Positions 61,985 through 64,000 of a stretch of DNA of 64,000 nucleotides are shown in pieces (within the stretch, counting starts at the first letter, position 1; every line of letters begins with the position of its first letter). This DNA comes from CAYOWQ01 sp964407695 (GTDB lineage: Bacteria > Planctomycetota > Phycisphaerae > Phycisphaerales > SM1A02). The notes beneath the pieces are model-generated. The model was not told the DNA's origin. It was given only the letters and a program-made list of their open reading frames with translations, and did no database searches. Both the position numbers and the translations under genes were made by a program. The stretch is taken from NCBI GenBank assembly GCA_964407695.1, contig CAYOWQ010000002.1, positions 186,001-250,000 on the forward strand, written 5' to 3'.

Positions 61985-63568
61985 TCAGGCCTTCGGTCCC
62001 GCTGCACGAACAGCAGCGGAGAGACTGTACTTGCCATCGTTTTCGCGGAATTTCCTGGCAAGATCCTTGGCCTTGGCGTCGTAGGCGCTCTTGTCGGCCC
62101 AGGTATTGCGCGGATTGAGCACTTCCTTGGGCACACCAGGCGCCTCGGTCGGAATCGAAAGACCGAAGAAGGGGTCAGTCTCGTACTTGGCACTGCGAAG
62201 CGAGCCATTCAGGATCGCCGTCACAAAGGCACGGGTGTAGGAGAGTTTGAAGCGAGAACCCACACCATAGGGACCGCCGCTCCAACCGGTGTTGAGCAGC
62301 CAGACATCCGAACCGTGTTCCTTGATGCGCTTGGCGAGAAGTTCGGCATACACCATGGGCTCTCGCGGCATGAAGACGCCGCCGAAGCATGCGGAGAAAT
62401 TCGGTTGCGGCTCAGTGACGCCCGCTTCGGTGCCGGCAAGCTTCGAGGTGTAGCCGTTGACGAAGTAGTACATCGCCTGTTCCGGCGTGAGCTTCGAGAC
62501 CGGCGGCAGCACGCCGTAGGCATCGGCCGTCAGGAAGACCACATTCTTGGGGTGGCCGCCGACGGAAGGAATTCTGGCGTTGGCAATGAACGAAACCGGA
62601 TACGTGACGCGAGTGTTCTCCGTCTTCTTGTCCGAGTCGTAGTCAGGCTCACGGGTATCGGCGTCGACGACGACGTTCTCCAATACGCTGCCGAACCGAA
62701 TCGCGTTCCAGATCTCCGGCTCGCCCTCCTTCGAAAGCTTGATGCATTTGGCGTAGCAGCCGCCCTCAATATTGAAGACGCCCTTGTCGCTCCATCCATG
62801 CTCATCGTCACCGATCAGATCACGATTGGGATCCGCCGAAAGCGTCGTCTTTCCGGTGCCGGACAGCCCAAAGAAGAGGGCCACGTTCTTGGCGTCCTTT
62901 CGATCAACATTGGCCGAGCAGTGCATCGGAAAAACACCCATGTCCGGAAGGTCATAGTTCATCGCGTAGAAGATCGACTTCTTGATCTCACCCGCGTACC
63001 GGGTGCCGATGATGATGACCTTTCGCTTCTCCAGCGATTGCAGGATGGCCAGGTGGCTCTTCACTCCGTAGGCGGCGGGATTGTCGATCTTCAGGTTGCA
63101 GGCGTTGATGATCGTCCAATCCGGTTCAAAGGAGGGAAGCTCATGCTCCGGAGCATTGATGAACAGCGTCTTGGCGAAAAGTGAATGCCATGCTTCCTCG
63201 GTGACCACAGACACCTTCAATCGGTAATCAGGGTCAGCGCCAGCGTAGCCGTCGAAACGGAAGAGATCCTGCTTCTTTGAAAGGTAGTCCATCGCCAGCT
63301 TCTCCAGCTTGGCGAAGTTCTCGGGTGAGATCGGGATGTTCACCTTGCCCCAGGCGATGTTGTCGTGGATGCCGGGAGTATCCTCAAGGAACTTGTCGTT
63401 GGGACTGCGGCCTCGTCGTTCGCCGGTATCCACATTCAACGCCCCGTTGGCGGCCAGCATGCCTTCACCGCGCTTGATTGCCAACTCGGTCAGCACCGGG
63501 GAGGACAGGTTGCGATGAACAATGGCTTTTCCGAAGGACAAGACGGGCGACGCGGTGATCGTGCTCAT
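61985..63568 (-). CDS. pckA: Phosphoenolpyruvate carboxykinase (ATP)
   Basis: Converts oxaloacetate and ATP to PEP, CO2 and ADP at the start of gluconeogenesis. The 527-residue product has RRGRSPNDKFLE, the kinase P-loop FGLSGTGKTTLSADP, the DDEHGWSDKGVFNIEGG metal/substrate region, EIWNAIRFGSVLENV and TNTGWSGGPYGVGSRF-equivalent LNTGWSGGPYGVGSRF. GAGGAAA precedes ATG 63568, fixing the start; the frame extends far upstream but that part has no similarity. It is the ATP-dependent bacterial type, not the GTP type. Confidence 0.97.
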   Translation of the reverse strand: MSTITASPVLSFGKAIVHRNLSSPVLTELAIKRGEGMLAANGALNVDTGERRGRSPNDKFLEDTPGIHDNIAWGKVNIPISPENFAKLEKLAMDYLSKKQDLFRFDGYAGADPDYRLKVSVVTEEAWHSLFAKTLFINAPEHELPSFEPDWTIINACNLKIDNPAAYGVKSHLAILQSLEKRKVIIIGTRYAGEIKKSIFYAMNYDLPDMGVFPMHCSANVDRKDAKNVALFFGLSGTGKTTLSADPNRDLIGDDEHGWSDKGVFNIEGGCYAKCIKLSKEGEPEIWNAIRFGSVLENVVVDADTREPDYDSDKKTENTRVTYPVSFIANARIPSVGGHPKNVVFLTADAYGVLPPVSKLTPEQAMYYFVNGYTSKLAGTEAGVTEPQPNFSACFGGVFMPREPMVYAELLAKRIKEHGSDVWLLNTGWSGGPYGVGSRFKLSYTRAFVTAILNGSLRSAKYETDPFFGLSIPTEAPGVPKEVLNPRNTWADKSAYDAKAKDLARKFRENDGKYSLSAAVRAAGPKA

Positions 63569-63744
63569 GAGTTTCCTCGCAGATTCGCCGCGGCGAGGCC
63601 GTTTCCTTCGCCTTGAAGCCGCTGGGCGGAATTTGGACCCCAAGTGTAGCCGAGGCGCATGGTTCCGGCCATGAGGCATTGATTGGCTGGAAGGGAGTTG
63701 GGCGGGTCTGCGGCATACCGATGAAGGACATTCCGGGCCCAGCG

Positions 63745-64000
63745 TTACTCGGCCAGAATCTCCCCTACAAGGCGGGAGAATTCGTGACCTCGGGCTTCGT
63801 AGTTGGTGAACTGATCCCAGCTCGCGCATCCTGGGCTCAGCAGCAGAATGTCACCGGCCTGCAAGTGTCGGGCGGCCTGGGACACAGCCGATTCAAGCGT
63901 GCCACACACCTTGACGCCGGGGTGAAGCCGATGGATTGCGGGTCCGGTTGCGCCAATTGCATAGACGCCTGCAATTCGACCGGCCAGATCGGCGACGGGC
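63745..64000 (-). CDS. murD: UDP-N-acetylmuramoylalanine--D-glutamate ligase, C-terminal part
   Basis: The last 85 codons of a gene that begins beyond the right edge. The translation ends with ILLLSPGCASWDQFTNYEAR and GHEFSRLVGEILAE, characteristic of the C-terminal domain of MurD, which adds D-glutamate to UDP-MurNAc-L-Ala in peptidoglycan synthesis. The stop is TAA at 63745-63747. Start and N-terminal domains cannot be judged. Confidence 0.88.
   Translation of the reverse strand, partial: PVADLAGRIAGVYAIGATGPAIHRLHPGVKVCGTLESAVSQAARHLQAGDILLLSPGCASWDQFTNYEARGHEFSRLVGEILAE

Noticed and set aside
61499..63184. A 561-codon plus-strand frame across the ClC and pckA genes
   Set aside because: It spans two well-supported minus-strand genes and the gap between them, so it is an artefact of codon bias.

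Overview
The window looks like a chromosomal segment of a planctomycete, probably a Phycisphaerae-type member of Planctomycetota. This is inferred from gene content, not from a search. Six secreted proteins carry paired dockerin-like calcium loops with an almost invariant GADLGLLL core. There is also an HAF-type repeat protein, a membrane protein with a CPECGYD-type zinc ribbon, large AsmA-like and TolC-like envelope proteins, and many starts without a Shine-Dalgarno sequence. DNA is GC-rich and genes are tightly packed, with several convergent pairs that touch or overlap. No tRNA, rRNA, insertion sequence, prophage or CRISPR array was seen.

Layout. 1-6.5 kb: a partial HAF-repeat protein (left edge), a dockerin/Cys-rich secreted protein, a hybrid histidine kinase and a secreted sugar dehydrogenase. 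6.5-18.5 kb (all minus strand): one long energy-coupled outer-membrane uptake operon. In transcription order it encodes a beta-helix surface protein, a helical-repeat protein, a TonB-dependent receptor, a DUF3450 protein, a TtpC-like long ExbB, ExbB, ExbD, TonB and a TPR protein, with a hairpin plus T-run after the first gene. 18.9-31.6 kb: serS, rpiB, a DoxX-like protein, an SH3-like protein, a TolC-like lipoprotein, a Sua5-type synthase, an SDR epimerase, a giant AsmA-like protein and a SOUL lipoprotein. 31.6-39.4 kb: apt, groES, aroA, ppk2, purC, an Fpg glycosylase, cysteine dioxygenase and a YeiH-type exporter. 39.3-44.3 kb (minus): ECF sigma factor, putative anti-sigma factor, a secretin-N-like protein, anmK and two tandem dockerin paralogues. 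44.5-51 kb: glyQS, GNAT acetyltransferase, hydrolase, class II amidotransferase, a TlyA-like methyltransferase and typA. 51.8-64 kb: a second SOUL lipoprotein, a copper-storage-like Cys-rich protein, a further dockerin protein, ALDH - peroxiredoxin - truncated ALDH, rnpA, a ClC channel with CBS domains, ATP-type pckA and the end of murD (right edge).

The most unusual material is repetitive DNA between 32 and 52 kb. Two hairpins built from four octamers facing four inverted octamers flank groES, with unrelated octamer sequences. Three tandem arrays share an exact 21-nt period: 16 degenerate units between aroA and ppk2, five units in frame inside the TlyA-like methyltransferase, and ten units enclosed by an inverted repeat upstream of typA. 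Because 21 nt is seven codons, these arrays stay open in several frames and can lengthen proteins without frameshift. They are the best candidate here for an undescribed element family.
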